From contig NC_006087.1 in the NCBI RefSeq assembly GCF_000007665.1, positions 2,480,001 to 2,544,000 of the forward strand: 64,000 nucleotides of DNA. The letters run 5' to 3'. The notes beneath the pieces are model-generated. The model ran no database searches and had not been told where the DNA came from. It worked only from the letters and a program-made list of their open reading frames with translations. Position 1 is the stretch's first letter, and the number at the start of each line of letters is the position of its first letter. Positions 26,507 to 35,905 of the stretch are shown piece after piece. The DNA comes from Leifsonia xyli subsp. xyli str. CTCB07. Its GTDB lineage: Bacteria; Actinomycetota; Actinomycetes; Actinomycetales; Microbacteriaceae. Both the position numbers and the translations under genes were made by a program.

Positions 26507-26710
26507 TCAGACGGCCCGGATGTTGGAAGCCTGCATCCCTTTGGGGCCCTGGGTGAGTTCGTACTCGACCTTCTGGTTCTCCTCAAGGGTGCGGAAGCCC
26601 TGGGTTTGAATTTCGCGGAAGTGGGCGAAGACGTCGACCGAGCCGTCGTCGGGAGCGATGAAGCCGTACCCCTTCTCTGCGTTGAACCACTTCACGGTGC
26701 CGATAGCCAT
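26507..26710 (-). CDS. cspA: Cold shock protein
   Basis: 67 aa, the standard length. A single OB-fold domain that binds single-stranded RNA/DNA and acts as an RNA chaperone. [18 protein letters not shown] holds RNP1 (KGYGFI), DVFAHF is RNP2, and the C-terminus is [16 protein letters not shown] 26710 is preceded by a purine-rich AGAAGAGA. Monocistronic, with its own terminator. The 190-bp leader up to the divergent CDF gene could hold a cold-responsive untranslated region. Confidence 0.95.
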   Translation of the reverse strand: MAIGTVKWFNAEKGYGFIAPDDGSVDVFAHFREIQTQGFRTLEENQKVEYELTQGPKGMQASNIRAV

Positions 26711-26906
26711 CGTCTCTTCTCTCATCTCAGGTTTGGGTCCGGGTCGGCGTGTTTCGCCACCTCGGCCGCTCTTAACCAACATTAACCGTAGTCCCAGATG
26801 CGCCCAGATGAACCACTGGGATCGATCGGGCGGCCAGAATGCGGTCGGAGATGTTTCGTAGACTGGCGTGTCGGACCGGTGAAATCGCCCGGAGAGAGGG
26901 GACAGG

Positions 26907-27845
26907 ATGGCGCACGATCACGACCACGGCGGCCCCGCACCCGCTTTCGGCGAGGCAGCCCGGCGGCATCGCATCCTCCTCAGCATCGCTCTGAGCATCT
27001 CCGCGGTCATCCTGATCGCGGAGATCGCGGGGACGCTCCTCACCGGCTCGCTCGCGCTGCTCGTCGACTCCGGCCACATGCTGACCGACGTCGGCGGACT
27101 CACGATGGCTCTCGTCGCATCCTTCCTCAGCACGCGCCCGGCGACCAGCCAGCGCACCTGGGGCTACCGGCGCGCAGAGGTGCTGGCGGCGACCGCCCAG
27201 GCGGCGGTGCTGCTCGCGGTCGGGGCGTTCGTGATCGTCGAGGGCATCCGTCGGCTGTTCGAGCCGCCAGAGGTCCCCTCGGGAGAGCTGCTGGTGTTCG
27301 GTGTCATCGGACTCGTAGGGAATGCCGCCTCCCTGCTGGTGCTCGCCTCCAGCCGCCGGGAGAACTTCAACCTGCGCGCCGCCTTCCTCGAAGTGCTCAA
27401 CGACGCGATCGGGTCGGTCGCGGTGATCGTGGCGGCCGTGCTGATCGCGGTCACGGGGTGGGGCGGCGCCGACTCGCTGGCGGCGCTCCTGATCGGGGCG
27501 CTCATCCTGCCGCGCGCGTTCAGGCTGCTGCGCGAGACGACGAACGTGCTCCTCGAATCGACCCCGCCGGGGCTCGACCTGGATTCGGTGCGCGACCACA
27601 TCCTGAACGTGCCGGACGTGCGGGAAGTACACGATCTGCACGCCATGCAGATCGCGACAGGGCTGCCGGTGCTCACGGCGCATGTCATCGTGGAGCCGGA
27701 GTCGTTCGAGAACGGTCGGCTGCCGGCGCTGCTCCACAAGCTGCAGGAGTGCGTCGCCACGCACTTCGAGATCAGCGTCGAGCACTCGACATTCCAATTC
27801 GAGCCGCCGCAGCACAGCCAGCACGAACAGCGCGGGCACGAATAG
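26907..27845 (+). CDS. Cation diffusion facilitator (zinc-type metal exporter)
   Basis: 312 aa. Proton/metal antiporter of the inner membrane. A His-rich N-terminus (AHDHDHGG), six hydrophobic segments, and the TM2 metal site DSGHMLTDV. In TM5 the usual H-x-x-x-D is [10 protein letters not shown], so His is replaced by Glu, which may change metal preference. The cytoplasmic C-terminal domain includes [20 protein letters not shown] 26907 has GGAGAGAGGGGACAGG upstream. Intact, single gene. Confidence 0.88.
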   Translation: MAHDHDHGGPAPAFGEAARRHRILLSIALSISAVILIAEIAGTLLTGSLALLVDSGHMLTDVGGLTMALVASFLSTRPATSQRTWGYRRAEVLAATAQAAVLLAVGAFVIVEGIRRLFEPPEVPSGELLVFGVIGLVGNAASLLVLASSRRENFNLRAAFLEVLNDAIGSVAVIVAAVLIAVTGWGGADSLAALLIGALILPRAFRLLRETTNVLLESTPPGLDLDSVRDHILNVPDVREVHDLHAMQIATGLPVLTAHVIVEPESFENGRLPALLHKLQECVATHFEISVEHSTFQFEPPQHSQHEQRGHE

Positions 27846-27959
27846 CGGCGGCCGGAGCCGCGGCCGGGCTCTCAGCAGCGACACGCCGAGGAACGGGACC
27901 CTGGACAGTACCGCGGCGTCGGCGGTAGCGTCGATCATCCACCCAGGGAAGGGCCACCG

Positions 27960-28568
27960 ATGTCGAACACTCAACCGTCCGGTTTCTCCTCGTTCTCTCT
28001 CAACAGCGACGAAATGGCGAAGACAGCCGTCAACAGCGTCCGGATCTCGCTGGGCGTCAGCGGCGTCGTTGCGCTGATCGCTGGCATCGTCATCGTCTTC
28101 TGGCCGCGCTCCGCGGCGGCAGGGCTGGCCATCGTGCTGGCCATCTCGCTGCTGGTCTCCGGCATCGCCTACCTCGGTGTCGGCGTCTTCGCCAAGAGCA
28201 TCGGCAGCGGCGCGCGGGCCTTGGACGTCGTCTTCGGCGCACTGCTGATCATCGGCGCGATCCTCGCGTTCGCGAACATCGCGGCCACGGCCGAGTTCCT
28301 GGGAGTTTTCCTGGGCATCCTGGTTGGCATCGCGTGGATCGTGGAGGGCGCCGTCGCCCTGGCCCAGATCGGCGCGCCGGGCTCGCGAGCCTGGGGCGTC
28401 TTCTTCGGCCTCCTGAGTATCGCCGCCGGGATCGTGCTGCTGTTCAGCCCGCTCTGGGGGATCGTGGTGCTGTTCCTGCTCGCTGGGATCAGCCTGATCG
28501 TGCTCGGGATCGCGCAGATCGCCCGGGCCTTCTCGTTCGGCCGTGGGGTCGCCACGACCGCCCCTTAG
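27960..28568 (+). CDS. HdeD/DUF308-family membrane protein
   Basis: 202 aa with six hydrophobic segments in three pairs (VVALIAGIVIVFWP, LAIVLAISLLVSGIAYLGVG, LDVVFGALLIIGAILAFA, FLGVFLGILVGIAWIVEG, WGVFFGLLSIAAGIVLLFSP, IVVLFLLAGISLIVLG). In E. coli HdeD is an acid-stress membrane protein; the general function is not established. GAAGG precedes the ATG. Intact. Confidence 0.8.
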   Translation: MSNTQPSGFSSFSLNSDEMAKTAVNSVRISLGVSGVVALIAGIVIVFWPRSAAAGLAIVLAISLLVSGIAYLGVGVFAKSIGSGARALDVVFGALLIIGAILAFANIAATAEFLGVFLGILVGIAWIVEGAVALAQIGAPGSRAWGVFFGLLSIAAGIVLLFSPLWGIVVLFLLAGISLIVLGIAQIARAFSFGRGVATTAP

Positions 28569-28583
28569 GGGTTCACTGGTTCC

Positions 28584-29145
28584 GTGCTGCTGGACCGGAT
28601 CGTCGCAGAGGCGCTCGCGACGACCGGCCCGGCACTCGGTCGAGCACAAGCTCGGCGGTGCGCGCATCCAGGCGCACCGCCGCGGAGACGATATCCGGGC
28701 GTACACACGCAGCCTCGCGGACATCGCGCACCGCGTGCCCGAGGTCGTCGAGGCGGTGCGGCGCATGCCCGCGCGCGACCTCATCCTGGACGGCGAAACG
28801 CTCTCGCTGGACGAGGACGGAGCCCCGAGGCCGTTTCAGGAGACGATGTCGCGGTTCGGCAGCGAGACAGCGGGGCAAGCGATGCTGCATCCCTGGTTCT
28901 TCGACATCCTCCACCTCGACGGCCGCGACCTGCTCGACGAGCCGCTCTCGACGCGGCTGCGGGAACTGGAGCGGGTGGCCGCCGACCGGCGTGAAGCGAT
29001 ATCGGGACGACAAGCAGGCAGGCGAGGCGGATACGATCGGTGCCCTGCTACGGGCGTCGTGCGCGGGCCGGGACGGACACGACCAAGGGAAGAGACTATC
29101 CAGCGGGGGCGGGAGGCAGCGGCTGGCGCGTTCTGGGCTCCGGTG
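28584..29145 (+). pseudogene. ATP-dependent DNA ligase (LigB-like) relic
   Basis: LLDRIVAEALATTGPAL, then after a frameshift VEHKLGGARIQAHRRGDDI, EVVEAVRRMPARDLILDGET, PFQETMSRFGSETA and PWFFDILHLDGRDLLDEPLS match the adenylation domain of bacterial ATP-dependent ligases. The active-site motif is normally EYKLDGARIQ; here Asp is Gly. The N-terminal domain and the OB-fold are missing, with a frayed end near GRDYPAGAGGSGWR. Confidence 0.65.
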
Positions 29146-29159
29146 GGCCTGATCGGCCG

Positions 29160-29645
29160 CTACGGCCGACCGCGATTGCGCCGGCGGACCTCCCGCGGTG
29201 CGCGCCCGGCGAGGAAGGACCGGTCGGGATCGACCACGAACCCCTGCCGGAGCGCCTCGCGGCCCACCAGCATGCGGAACCCCATCTGGTCGCGATTGCT
29301 GAGCGTCGTCTCGGCGACGACCGTGCGACCCGCGAGCGTCAGCTCGAGCAGCACGACGACGCGCTCCTCGGCGTGCCCGGACGAACTGCGCACGATGCGG
29401 CGATCATGGACGGCGCATTCGACGCCCACTGCGTCCGCCTCCGAGTCCTGCCAGGGATGCACAGTGAAGCGCACCCGATCGCCGGGTAGCTCTTCGAGGT
29501 CGAAGGCGTGCAGCGCGGAGCTGCGAGCCCCCGTGTCGAGCTTGACCTTGATCCACGGGATGCCGAGCCCAGCCAGGCCGGCCCACTCGCGCCAGCCGGC
29601 GACGGTGACGCCGGGAACGGGGCTGCCGGGGGATTCAGCGGGCAT
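29160..29645 (-). CDS. RimB-type putative ATP-dependent zinc protease
   Basis: 161 aa. IKVKLDTGARSSALHA and LSNRDQMGFRMLVGREALRQ are the two conserved blocks of this retropepsin-like family, which is usually encoded next to rimK. In other bacteria RimB trims poly-glutamate tails made by RimK. Here it is divergent from the broken rimK at 29876. Intact and of normal length. Confidence 0.8.
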   Translation of the reverse strand: MPAESPGSPVPGVTVAGWREWAGLAGLGIPWIKVKLDTGARSSALHAFDLEELPGDRVRFTVHPWQDSEADAVGVECAVHDRRIVRSSSGHAEERVVVLLELTLAGRTVVAETTLSNRDQMGFRMLVGREALRQGFVVDPDRSFLAGRAPREVRRRNRGRP

Positions 29646-29875
29646 GCCCCTATCTTGACAGGCGATCGGTCTCCAGAAGGTGACCGGACGATTCCGCCAG
29701 CCATCGCGTCGCGTCGCAGGCGCGCGTGCGGGGTGGGATCATCCGCCCCTCGTCCACTCCCCCCGGGGTGTCGCCCCGGCGCACAGGAAAGAGCCCATCA
29801 ACGGCGATAGCGGGCCACGCCGCCGGGATGTTTAGATGGGGGTCGCCGCCGATACCCCTCTCCGCAGGAACCTTG

Positions 29876-31055
29876 ATGAAACTCGCCATCCTCTCGCGCG
29901 CCCCCCCCCCGGGCGTACTCGACACAGCGCCTGCGGGCGGCCGCACGCGCTCGCGGGCACACGGCGAAGGTGCTGAAAACGCTGCGTTTCGCGATCGATC
30001 TCTCCGAGGACGAGCCCGACCTGCACTACCGCGGCCGGCTGCTGTCCGACTACGACGCCGTGCTGCCCCGCATCGGCAACTCGATCACCTACTACGGCAC
30101 CGCCGTCGTGCGCCAGTTCGAGCAGATGGATGTGTACACGCCCAACACGGCGAACGGCATCACCAACTCGCGCGACAAACTGCGCGCCAACCAGATCCTC
30201 TCCCGCCACAACATCGGCATGCCGCCCACCGCGTTCGTGAACGGCCGCGCCGATGTGCGCATGGCCATCGAGCGGGTCGGCGGAGCGCCCGTCGTCATCA
30301 AGCTGCTGGAGGGGACCCAGGGCATCGGCGTCATCCTCGCGCCCGAAGCGAAGATCGCGGAGTCGATCATCGAGACACTGCACTCGACGAAGCAGAACGT
30401 CCTCATCCAGAGCTTCATCTCGGAGAGCCGCGGCCGCGACATCCGCGCGCTCGTCGTGGGCGACCGAGTGGTGGCCGCCATGTGCCGCGTCGCGTGCGGC
30501 GACGAATTCCGCTCGAACATCCACCGCGGCGGCACCGTCGAGAAGGTCACGCTGACGCCGGAGTATGAGGAGACGGCCGTCCGGGCCGCGCAGATCATGG
30601 GCCTGCGCGTCGCCGGTGTCGACATGCTCGAGGGCAACGACGGCCCGCTCGTCATGTAGGCCAATTCCTCCCCGGGCCTGGAGGGCATCGAACGCGCGAC
30701 CGGGCTGGATGTGGCCGGCGCCATCATCGACTTCATCGACAACCAAGTCGCCTTCCCGGAGATCGACGTGCGGCAGCGCCTCAGCGTCTCGACCGGCTAT
30801 GGCGTGGCCGAGCTGCTCGTTCACACGAACGCAGACCTGGTGGGCAAGACCATCAAAGAGTCCGGCCTCTGGGACCGGGACATCACCGTGCTGACGCTAC
30901 ACCGCGGCAGCACGGTGATCCCGAATCCTCGCAGCGGCGTGAGGCTGGAAGCGAGCGATCGCCTGCTCTGCTTCGGGAAGCTGGAGGAGATGCGGTCGAT
31001 GATCCCGGACCGGCGCAAACGGCGGACGAAGGTGCGCAAACTGCCGGTGACCTGA
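29876..31055 (+). pseudogene. rimK: RimK-type ATP-grasp ligase fused to a TrkA-C domain, two lesions
   Basis: ATG 29876 opens MKLAILSRA, then a C10 tract (29901-29910) adds one base; the correct frame continues RAYSTQRLRAAARARGH. The ATP-grasp core follows (NSRDKLRANQILSRHNIGMP, PVVIKLLEGTQGIGVILA, LIQSFISESRGRDIRALVVG). TAG at 30657-30659 interrupts [20 protein letters not shown], where Glu is expected. The C-terminal 100 residues ([35 protein letters not shown]) form an RCK/TrkA-C domain, an uncommon fusion. RimK ligases add glutamate to protein tails. Confidence 0.8.
29901..29910. repeat. C10 tract in rimK
   Basis: Ten C after GCGCG, 25 bases into the gene; nine would keep the frame. Confidence 0.9.
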
Positions 31056-31078
31056 GCCGGGCCGGGCGTACACTGCGG

Positions 31079-31450
31079 TCAGTCCGATCTGCCGAGGGTC
31101 CCGATCGTGACGCCCTTGTCGTCGTAGACCGTCAGGGTGTTCCCGGCGACCGTGCCTCTGGCGGCCTTGTCGAACCACTCATCGACCCCTTCGCACGCCA
31201 TCCGTGTGCTCACGATCGGGCCGAAGGAGATCGAGTCGCCGTCGATCGAGCCCTTGCCCGTCAGCCGGTTGCAGCCATCGGAGCCGGAGAACGAACCGTC
31301 GCCCTGGATGGTGAGATGGGGCTTGCCCGCGGCAGTCGACCCCCAGCTCCCCGCCAGTGCGGCGCTGCCCGGGCTCCCCGCGCACCCGGCGAGGAGCGAG
31401 ACTGCGGCAAGCCCGATCGCTCCCGCCCAAAGCCATTTGCCACTGCCCAT
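31079..31450 (-). CDS. META-domain lipoprotein
   Basis: 123 aa. Lipoprotein signal WAGAIGLAAVSLLAGC with LAGC lipobox. The META/HslJ-like domain shows in LAGSWGS, LTIQGDGSFSGSDGCNRLTG and ISFGPIVSTRMACEG. Such proteins sit on the outer face of the membrane; function is unclear. Convergent with rimK. Intact. Confidence 0.85.
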   Translation of the reverse strand: MGSGKWLWAGAIGLAAVSLLAGCAGSPGSAALAGSWGSTAAGKPHLTIQGDGSFSGSDGCNRLTGKGSIDGDSISFGPIVSTRMACEGVDEWFDKAARGTVAGNTLTVYDDKGVTIGTLGRSD

Positions 31451-31645
31451 GTCGTCCCCTTGTCATCGCGACGTTCGCTTTGGCCCGAGACTAGCGGGCG
31501 GGCGGAGACCACGCACTACAGGATCCCGGCAAGCGAGCGGGGGCGAGTGTCCTGGGCGGGGATCTGTGCGTCGGAGGGTCATTCGGGTCCCGGCGCGTGC
31601 TCGGGGGCGCGCACCGGTCCGGCAGGGGACGAGCGGGGAAGTCCG

Positions 31646-31945
31646 CTAGGCGCCAGCGGCTGGGCTCGTGTCGGAGCGGAAAGCGGCCACAGCCTGATCG
31701 TAGGTGGTGTGTCTGCGCGCGGGGCGCGAGTCCACCGCGGGCGGAACATCCGCACGGCTCAGAGCGTGCAGCACGAGCTGTTCGACCAGGGCAGCCGCCG
31801 TGGTCTCTCGCGCGCGGGCGATTCGCACCAGTGAGGCGAACTCGCGTTCGCCGAGTCGAAGGGTCAAAGGGATGCCTGCGGGGGCGCGACCAGGACCGTA
31901 TGCGGATGCGGGCTCAGCGATCTCATTGCTATGAGAATCCTTCAT
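31646..31945 (-). CDS. Small ribbon-helix-helix-like protein
   Basis: 99 aa from ATG 31945. GIPLTLRLGEREFASLVRIA followed by TTAAALVEQLVLHALSRAD fits a beta-strand plus two helices, as in RHH DNA-binding or antitoxin proteins. No toxin partner lies next to it: 31979-32194 has no supported gene. Function unknown. Confidence 0.45.
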   Translation of the reverse strand: MKDSHSNEIAEPASAYGPGRAPAGIPLTLRLGEREFASLVRIARARETTAAALVEQLVLHALSRADVPPAVDSRPARRHTTYDQAVAAFRSDTSPAAGA

Positions 31946-32194
31946 GAGGCGATGATGGCATGATCGCGGGCGCTCCAAAAGAGACCAAAGCCCCTCACCT
32001 TCTTGTGCTCCGCGATCGCCTGGCCGACGACCTCATTCCTTGTCGAGCCGCTCCTTAGAGGGAGCTAATCAAATCACGGACGTGATTTTGGAGAGGCTGT
32101 CCCGGCGCCCGCGGCCTGGCCGCTCTGCCCGGTCGCCGAAGCCGAGAAAGCCGCGGCGGGCCCCGCTCGGGACAGCACGGGGGACCGAGCGGGA

Positions 32195-34663
32195 TCAGCG
32201 GTGGTGGTGGCTTTCGAGGGCAGCGCCCTCGACATCGACGTTCGGGAGGAGACGGTCGAGCCAGCCCGGCAGCCACCAGGCCGAGCGGCCGAGGAGGTGC
32301 ATCAATGCGGGCATGAGCAGCATCCGCACCGCGAAGGCATCGACCAGGACACCGAAAGCGAGCCCGAATCCGATGGGCCGGATCATGGTCGAGTCACTGA
32401 AGATGAAACCGCCGAAAACCAAGATCATGATGAGCGCTGCGGCCGCCACGACGGTCCGCCCGGCGCGGAAGCCCTTCGCTACGGCCAGTCGGGCGGGGGC
32501 TCCGTGCGCATACGCCTCGCGCATCCCCGAGCCGAGGAAGAGCTGGTAGTCCATCGCGAGCCCGAACAGGATGCCGACCAGGATGACGGGCAGGAAGCTC
32601 AGGATGGGCCCGGTGTGGATGCCGAGCGCGTCCGCGCCCCAGCCCCACTGGAACAGCGCCGTGACCGCCCCATAAGTCGCGAACAGCGACAGGATGAACC
32701 CGCCGGTCGCGATGAGCGGCACCAGCAGCGACCGGAACACCAGCACCATGATCAGCAGGGACAGCCCCACCACGACGAGCAGGTAGAGCGGCAGAACGTC
32801 CGCGAGGTTGGCGGAGATGTCGAGGTTGATCGCCGTCTGGCCGGAGACGCCGAGCTGAATTTCGCCCTCCACCGGGGGCAGCTCGCGCAGCGCACCCACC
32901 AGCTTCTCGGTGGACACACTGTTCGGCCCCTCGACCGGGACGACCTGGAACGCCATCAGCCGGTGGTCGTCCGAGACGGCGATCGGGGCGACGGCCATCA
33001 CATCCCTCTGGTCGGCCAGCGTGCGCGCGATGGTGAGCTGCGTTGCCGCCACCTTCTCGTCGGCGAGACCGGCCGGGACATCAGCGGTGACCAGCAGCGG
33101 CCCGGTCGCACCATCTCCGAAGGACGCCGCGGTCTGCTGGAACGCGTTGTAGGCGGTCGAGCCGACGGGCTCCGATGACCCGTCCAGCAGCCCGACGCGC
33201 ATCGACAAGGCCGGGATGGCGATGATCAGCAGCCCGGCGACGCTCGCCACCACGGTGATGACCGCTCGCCACGTGGACATCGGCTTGGTGTCGTCGACGT
33301 GGACGGTGCCGACCTTGGCTCGGGCGCGTTTGGTGAGGATGCGCATCCCGAGCAGGCCGAGCAGCGCCGGCGTCAGAGTGACCGCGATGAGAACCGCGAG
33401 CACGACCGCGACCGCCCCGACCGTTCCCATCAGTCCGAGGAACGGGACGCCGGTCACATTGAGCGCGAACAACGCGACCACGACCGTGGTCCCGGCGAAG
33501 ACGACCGCGTTGCCAGAGGTGCCGTTGGTGAGTCCCACCGACTCGACTGGGTCGGCTCCCTCAAGCAGTTGGCGCCGGTGCCGTTTCACGATGAAGAGGG
33601 AGTAGTCGATGCCGACGGCGAGGCCGAGCATGATCGCGAGCACAGGGGTCACGGATGCCATATCCACGACGCCCGAGAACGCGAGCGATCCGAGCGCGGC
33701 GACGCCGACCCCGAACAGCGCGGTCAGCAGGGGAAGCGCGGCTGCGACGAGCGAGCCGAGCACGACGACGAGCACGATCGACGCGAAGACGACACCGACG
33801 GCCTCCCCGACGCCGACGATCTGCGGCACGCCCTGCGCGATGTCCGTCGAGAAGGAGACCGTGACTCCATCGATGCGCTTCGACTCGAAGTGGTCCATGA
33901 TGCCCTGCTTCGCCGCTTCGGGAAGTTCGAGCATTGGCTCGGTGAAAGCGACGTTGACGAGCGCGGTGGAGCCGTCCGCCGACACGACGCGGATGCCGTC
34001 GGCGAGCGTCATCAGCTCCGCACCACGATGCAGTTCGGTCCGCTGGGATGCGAGCTCGGCCGCGCCGTCGTCCAGCTTCTTCTGCTGGGCCGCGAGCTCG
34101 GCCGCGCCCGCGTCGAGCTGAGCCTGCTGCGCGTCGAGGGAGGCGGTCGGCCTCCCGGCGGCCTCCAGCTGCTTGCGCGCGACGTCGAGCTGAGCCTGCG
34201 CCGCCGCCGCCTGCGCCTTGCCCGAACCGAGCTGGGTCCGCCCGGCGTCGAGCTGCCGCTGAGCGGCGTCCAGCTGCGCTGAGCCGTCACTCAGCTGTTT
34301 CCGCTGGCCAGCGCGCTGGGCCTCGGCCGCGAACGGGTCGACCACCTTGGCCACATCCCGGAGCCCAGTGGCGCTCGCCACGAGGCCGCTGATCGCGGCG
34401 CGCTGGCCGGCATCCAGCGCCTCGCCGTCCTCAGTCTGGAAGACGACCGTGCCAGCCGCGCCCGCGTAATCCGGAAGCTTCTTCGTGAGTTCGTCGACGA
34501 CCGCTCCCGAAGCCGTCCCCGGCACATCGAAGGCGGTGGAGAGCCCCTTGAAGCCGATGAGGAACCCACCGGCCGCGATCCCGAGCACCAGGATCCAGGC
34601 GACGATTACACGCCACGCGCGCTGTGCCGCGAATGTTCCGATGCGGTAAAGCAGTTCGGCCAC
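32195..34663 (-). CDS. MMPL-family (RND-type) exporter
   Basis: 822 aa from GTG 34663, with AAAGGA upstream. Twelve-TM transporter of lipids or drugs. After the first TM (VIVAWILVLGIAAGGFLIGF) a periplasmic loop contains a Gln/Ala-rich helical stretch at roughly residues 105-220 (LDAAQRQLDAGRTQLGSG, QLDAGAAELAAQQKKLDDG). TM blocks include MLGLAVGIDYSLFIVKRHRR and VGILFGLAMDYQLFLGSGMR with the two conserved Asp-Tyr motifs for proton relay. Divergent from a TetR gene that probably represses it. Intact. Confidence 0.88.
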   Translation of the reverse strand: MAELLYRIGTFAAQRAWRVIVAWILVLGIAAGGFLIGFKGLSTAFDVPGTASGAVVDELTKKLPDYAGAAGTVVFQTEDGEALDAGQRAAISGLVASATGLRDVAKVVDPFAAEAQRAGQRKQLSDGSAQLDAAQRQLDAGRTQLGSGKAQAAAAQAQLDVARKQLEAAGRPTASLDAQQAQLDAGAAELAAQQKKLDDGAAELASQRTELHRGAELMTLADGIRVVSADGSTALVNVAFTEPMLELPEAAKQGIMDHFESKRIDGVTVSFSTDIAQGVPQIVGVGEAVGVVFASIVLVVVLGSLVAAALPLLTALFGVGVAALGSLAFSGVVDMASVTPVLAIMLGLAVGIDYSLFIVKRHRRQLLEGADPVESVGLTNGTSGNAVVFAGTTVVVALFALNVTGVPFLGLMGTVGAVAVVLAVLIAVTLTPALLGLLGMRILTKRARAKVGTVHVDDTKPMSTWRAVITVVASVAGLLIIAIPALSMRVGLLDGSSEPVGSTAYNAFQQTAASFGDGATGPLLVTADVPAGLADEKVAATQLTIARTLADQRDVMAVAPIAVSDDHRLMAFQVVPVEGPNSVSTEKLVGALRELPPVEGEIQLGVSGQTAINLDISANLADVLPLYLLVVVGLSLLIMVLVFRSLLVPLIATGGFILSLFATYGAVTALFQWGWGADALGIHTGPILSFLPVILVGILFGLAMDYQLFLGSGMREAYAHGAPARLAVAKGFRAGRTVVAAAALIMILVFGGFIFSDSTMIRPIGFGLAFGVLVDAFAVRMLLMPALMHLLGRSAWWLPGWLDRLLPNVDVEGAALESHHHR

Positions 34664-34701
34664 GGGGGGTCCTTTCGTGAGCGGTCGGATCGATAATACG
34701 C

Positions 34702-34717
34702 AACGGTCCGTCTCGTT
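34702..34717. promoter_or_regulatory. Candidate TetR operator between the MMPL and TetR genes
   Basis: AACGGTCCGTCTCGTT has matching outer arms (AACG/CGTT) and lies midway between the divergent starts. TetR repressors typically bind there. Confidence 0.4.
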
Positions 34718-34738
34718 AGTTGTCGATAGGCTGGGAAC

Positions 34739-35267
34739 GTGTCCGAGCCCCGACGTGGGACGCCGCGCAGCGAGGCGGCCCGCGTGGCCATCCTCGCCGC
34801 CACAGCGGCCCTCTTCGCCGAACGCGGCTACGACCACCTCAGCATCGAGGGCATCGCCGCCCGGGCCGGGGGATGTCGGCAAGCAGACCGTCTACCGCTG
34901 GTGGACCGGCAAGTCAGCACTCATCGCAGACTGTCTCCTCAAAGGTATGATACTCCCGGACCGCTTCGCCATGCCCAACAGCGGCGACCTGCGCACCGAC
35001 CTAGAGACCTGGCTCAGCACCATGCTCGCCGTGGTGCAGAGCCCCGAAGGCCAGGGACTCTTCCGCTCGCTCATCACCGCCGCCACCGAAAACGAGGAGG
35101 TCGGGCGGCGACTGCGGGAAACGCTGGCCGACCCGCGGCTCTTCAACACCCGGCTGCGGGAGGCCCAGGAGGCCGGCGACTTCCGGGCGGATCTGCCGAT
35201 CGAGGAAGTCGCGGAGACCGTGATCGGAACCATGATGTTCCGGATGCTGGCCCGGTCGGAGGACTAG
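34739..35267 (+). pseudogene. TetR-family regulator, frameshifted in the HTH
   Basis: GTG 34739. ILAATAALFAERGYDHLSIE and GIAARAG are the first HTH helices; near 34868-34876 the frame slips and continues VGKQTVYRWWTGKSALIADC, then a ligand domain (LETWLSTMLAVVQSPEGQGL, FRSLITAATENEEVGRRLRE). The usual sequence is AARAGVGKQTVYRWW, so a small insertion at GGGGGATG is the lesion. Loss of the repressor would leave the MMPL exporter constitutive. Full length about 175 aa. Confidence 0.8.
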
Positions 35268-35312
35268 GAGGGGCTTCCCGCCCGCCTGGTCGATGGTGCT
35301 GGGTCCGCGACC

Positions 35313-35717
35313 CTAGTCGATGACCCCGGCCTCGCCCAGCAGCCGGAGCACCTCACGGCCGGCCGGCGGGCAGCGGTCCGCGTCCCGGCTCGTGACCCAG
35401 TGCAGCGAATCGGCCTCACCCGCCGGAGCCGGTTCCGCCTCCGTCTCTGCCCGGAACACCGTCATATGGACCTCTCGACCCTCCGGCTCGCCGTGCACGA
35501 GCGTCCGCACCTCGAAGAGCCCGGCCAGCGCTGCCGGGTCCAGACGCAGCGCCACCTCTTCCGACGCCTCGCGCGCAGCCGCCTCCGGCGCGGTCTCGCC
35601 CGGTTCGATCTTGCCGCCGGGCAGGTAGTAAACATCCCGGTTCCGGGCGGTCACCATGAGGACGCGACGATCGCGAACGAGGGCGATGGCAGAGACCAGC
35701 AGCGGCGGGAGTGTCAT
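35313..35717 (-). CDS. Nudix hydrolase
   Basis: 134 aa. Hydrolyses nucleoside diphosphates linked to another moiety. The Nudix box reads GKIEPGETAPEAAAREASEE and then VAL; the key Glu residues are present, but the Gly after EE is Ala. ATG 35717 follows GGAGGAGGGGGAG. A 13-base C tract lies 12 bp upstream, so tract length could affect expression. Intact. Confidence 0.85.
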   Translation of the reverse strand: MTLPPLLVSAIALVRDRRVLMVTARNRDVYYLPGGKIEPGETAPEAAAREASEEVALRLDPAALAGLFEVRTLVHGEPEGREVHMTVFRAETEAEPAPAGEADSLHWVTSRDADRCPPAGREVLRLLGEAGVID

Positions 35718-35728
35718 CTCCCCCTCCT

Positions 35729-35741
35729 CCCCCCCCCCCCC
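35729..35741. repeat. C13 tract in the Nudix leader
   Basis: Thirteen C on the plus strand, directly upstream of the ribosome-binding site of the minus-strand Nudix gene. Confidence 0.9.
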
Positions 35742-35905
35742 ACGCTAACCCGCCTCCACCAGCCGTGAGCTGCCGGAACCTGCGCCCGACATAGCCGCCG
35801 ATCGGTTTATCCGGGCTGAGGAACCGCGAAAGCATCGTCTTCGGGCTCTCCACCCGCCAGATCACGCTCGTAGAGCCGCCATGCCGGGCCTGTCATTATC
35901 GGAAC

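Noticed and set aside
35416..35865. Minus-strand ORF reading through the C13 tract into the Nudix region
   Set aside because: Becomes a low-complexity Gly run and does not join the Nudix frame; the upstream part has no recognisable family.
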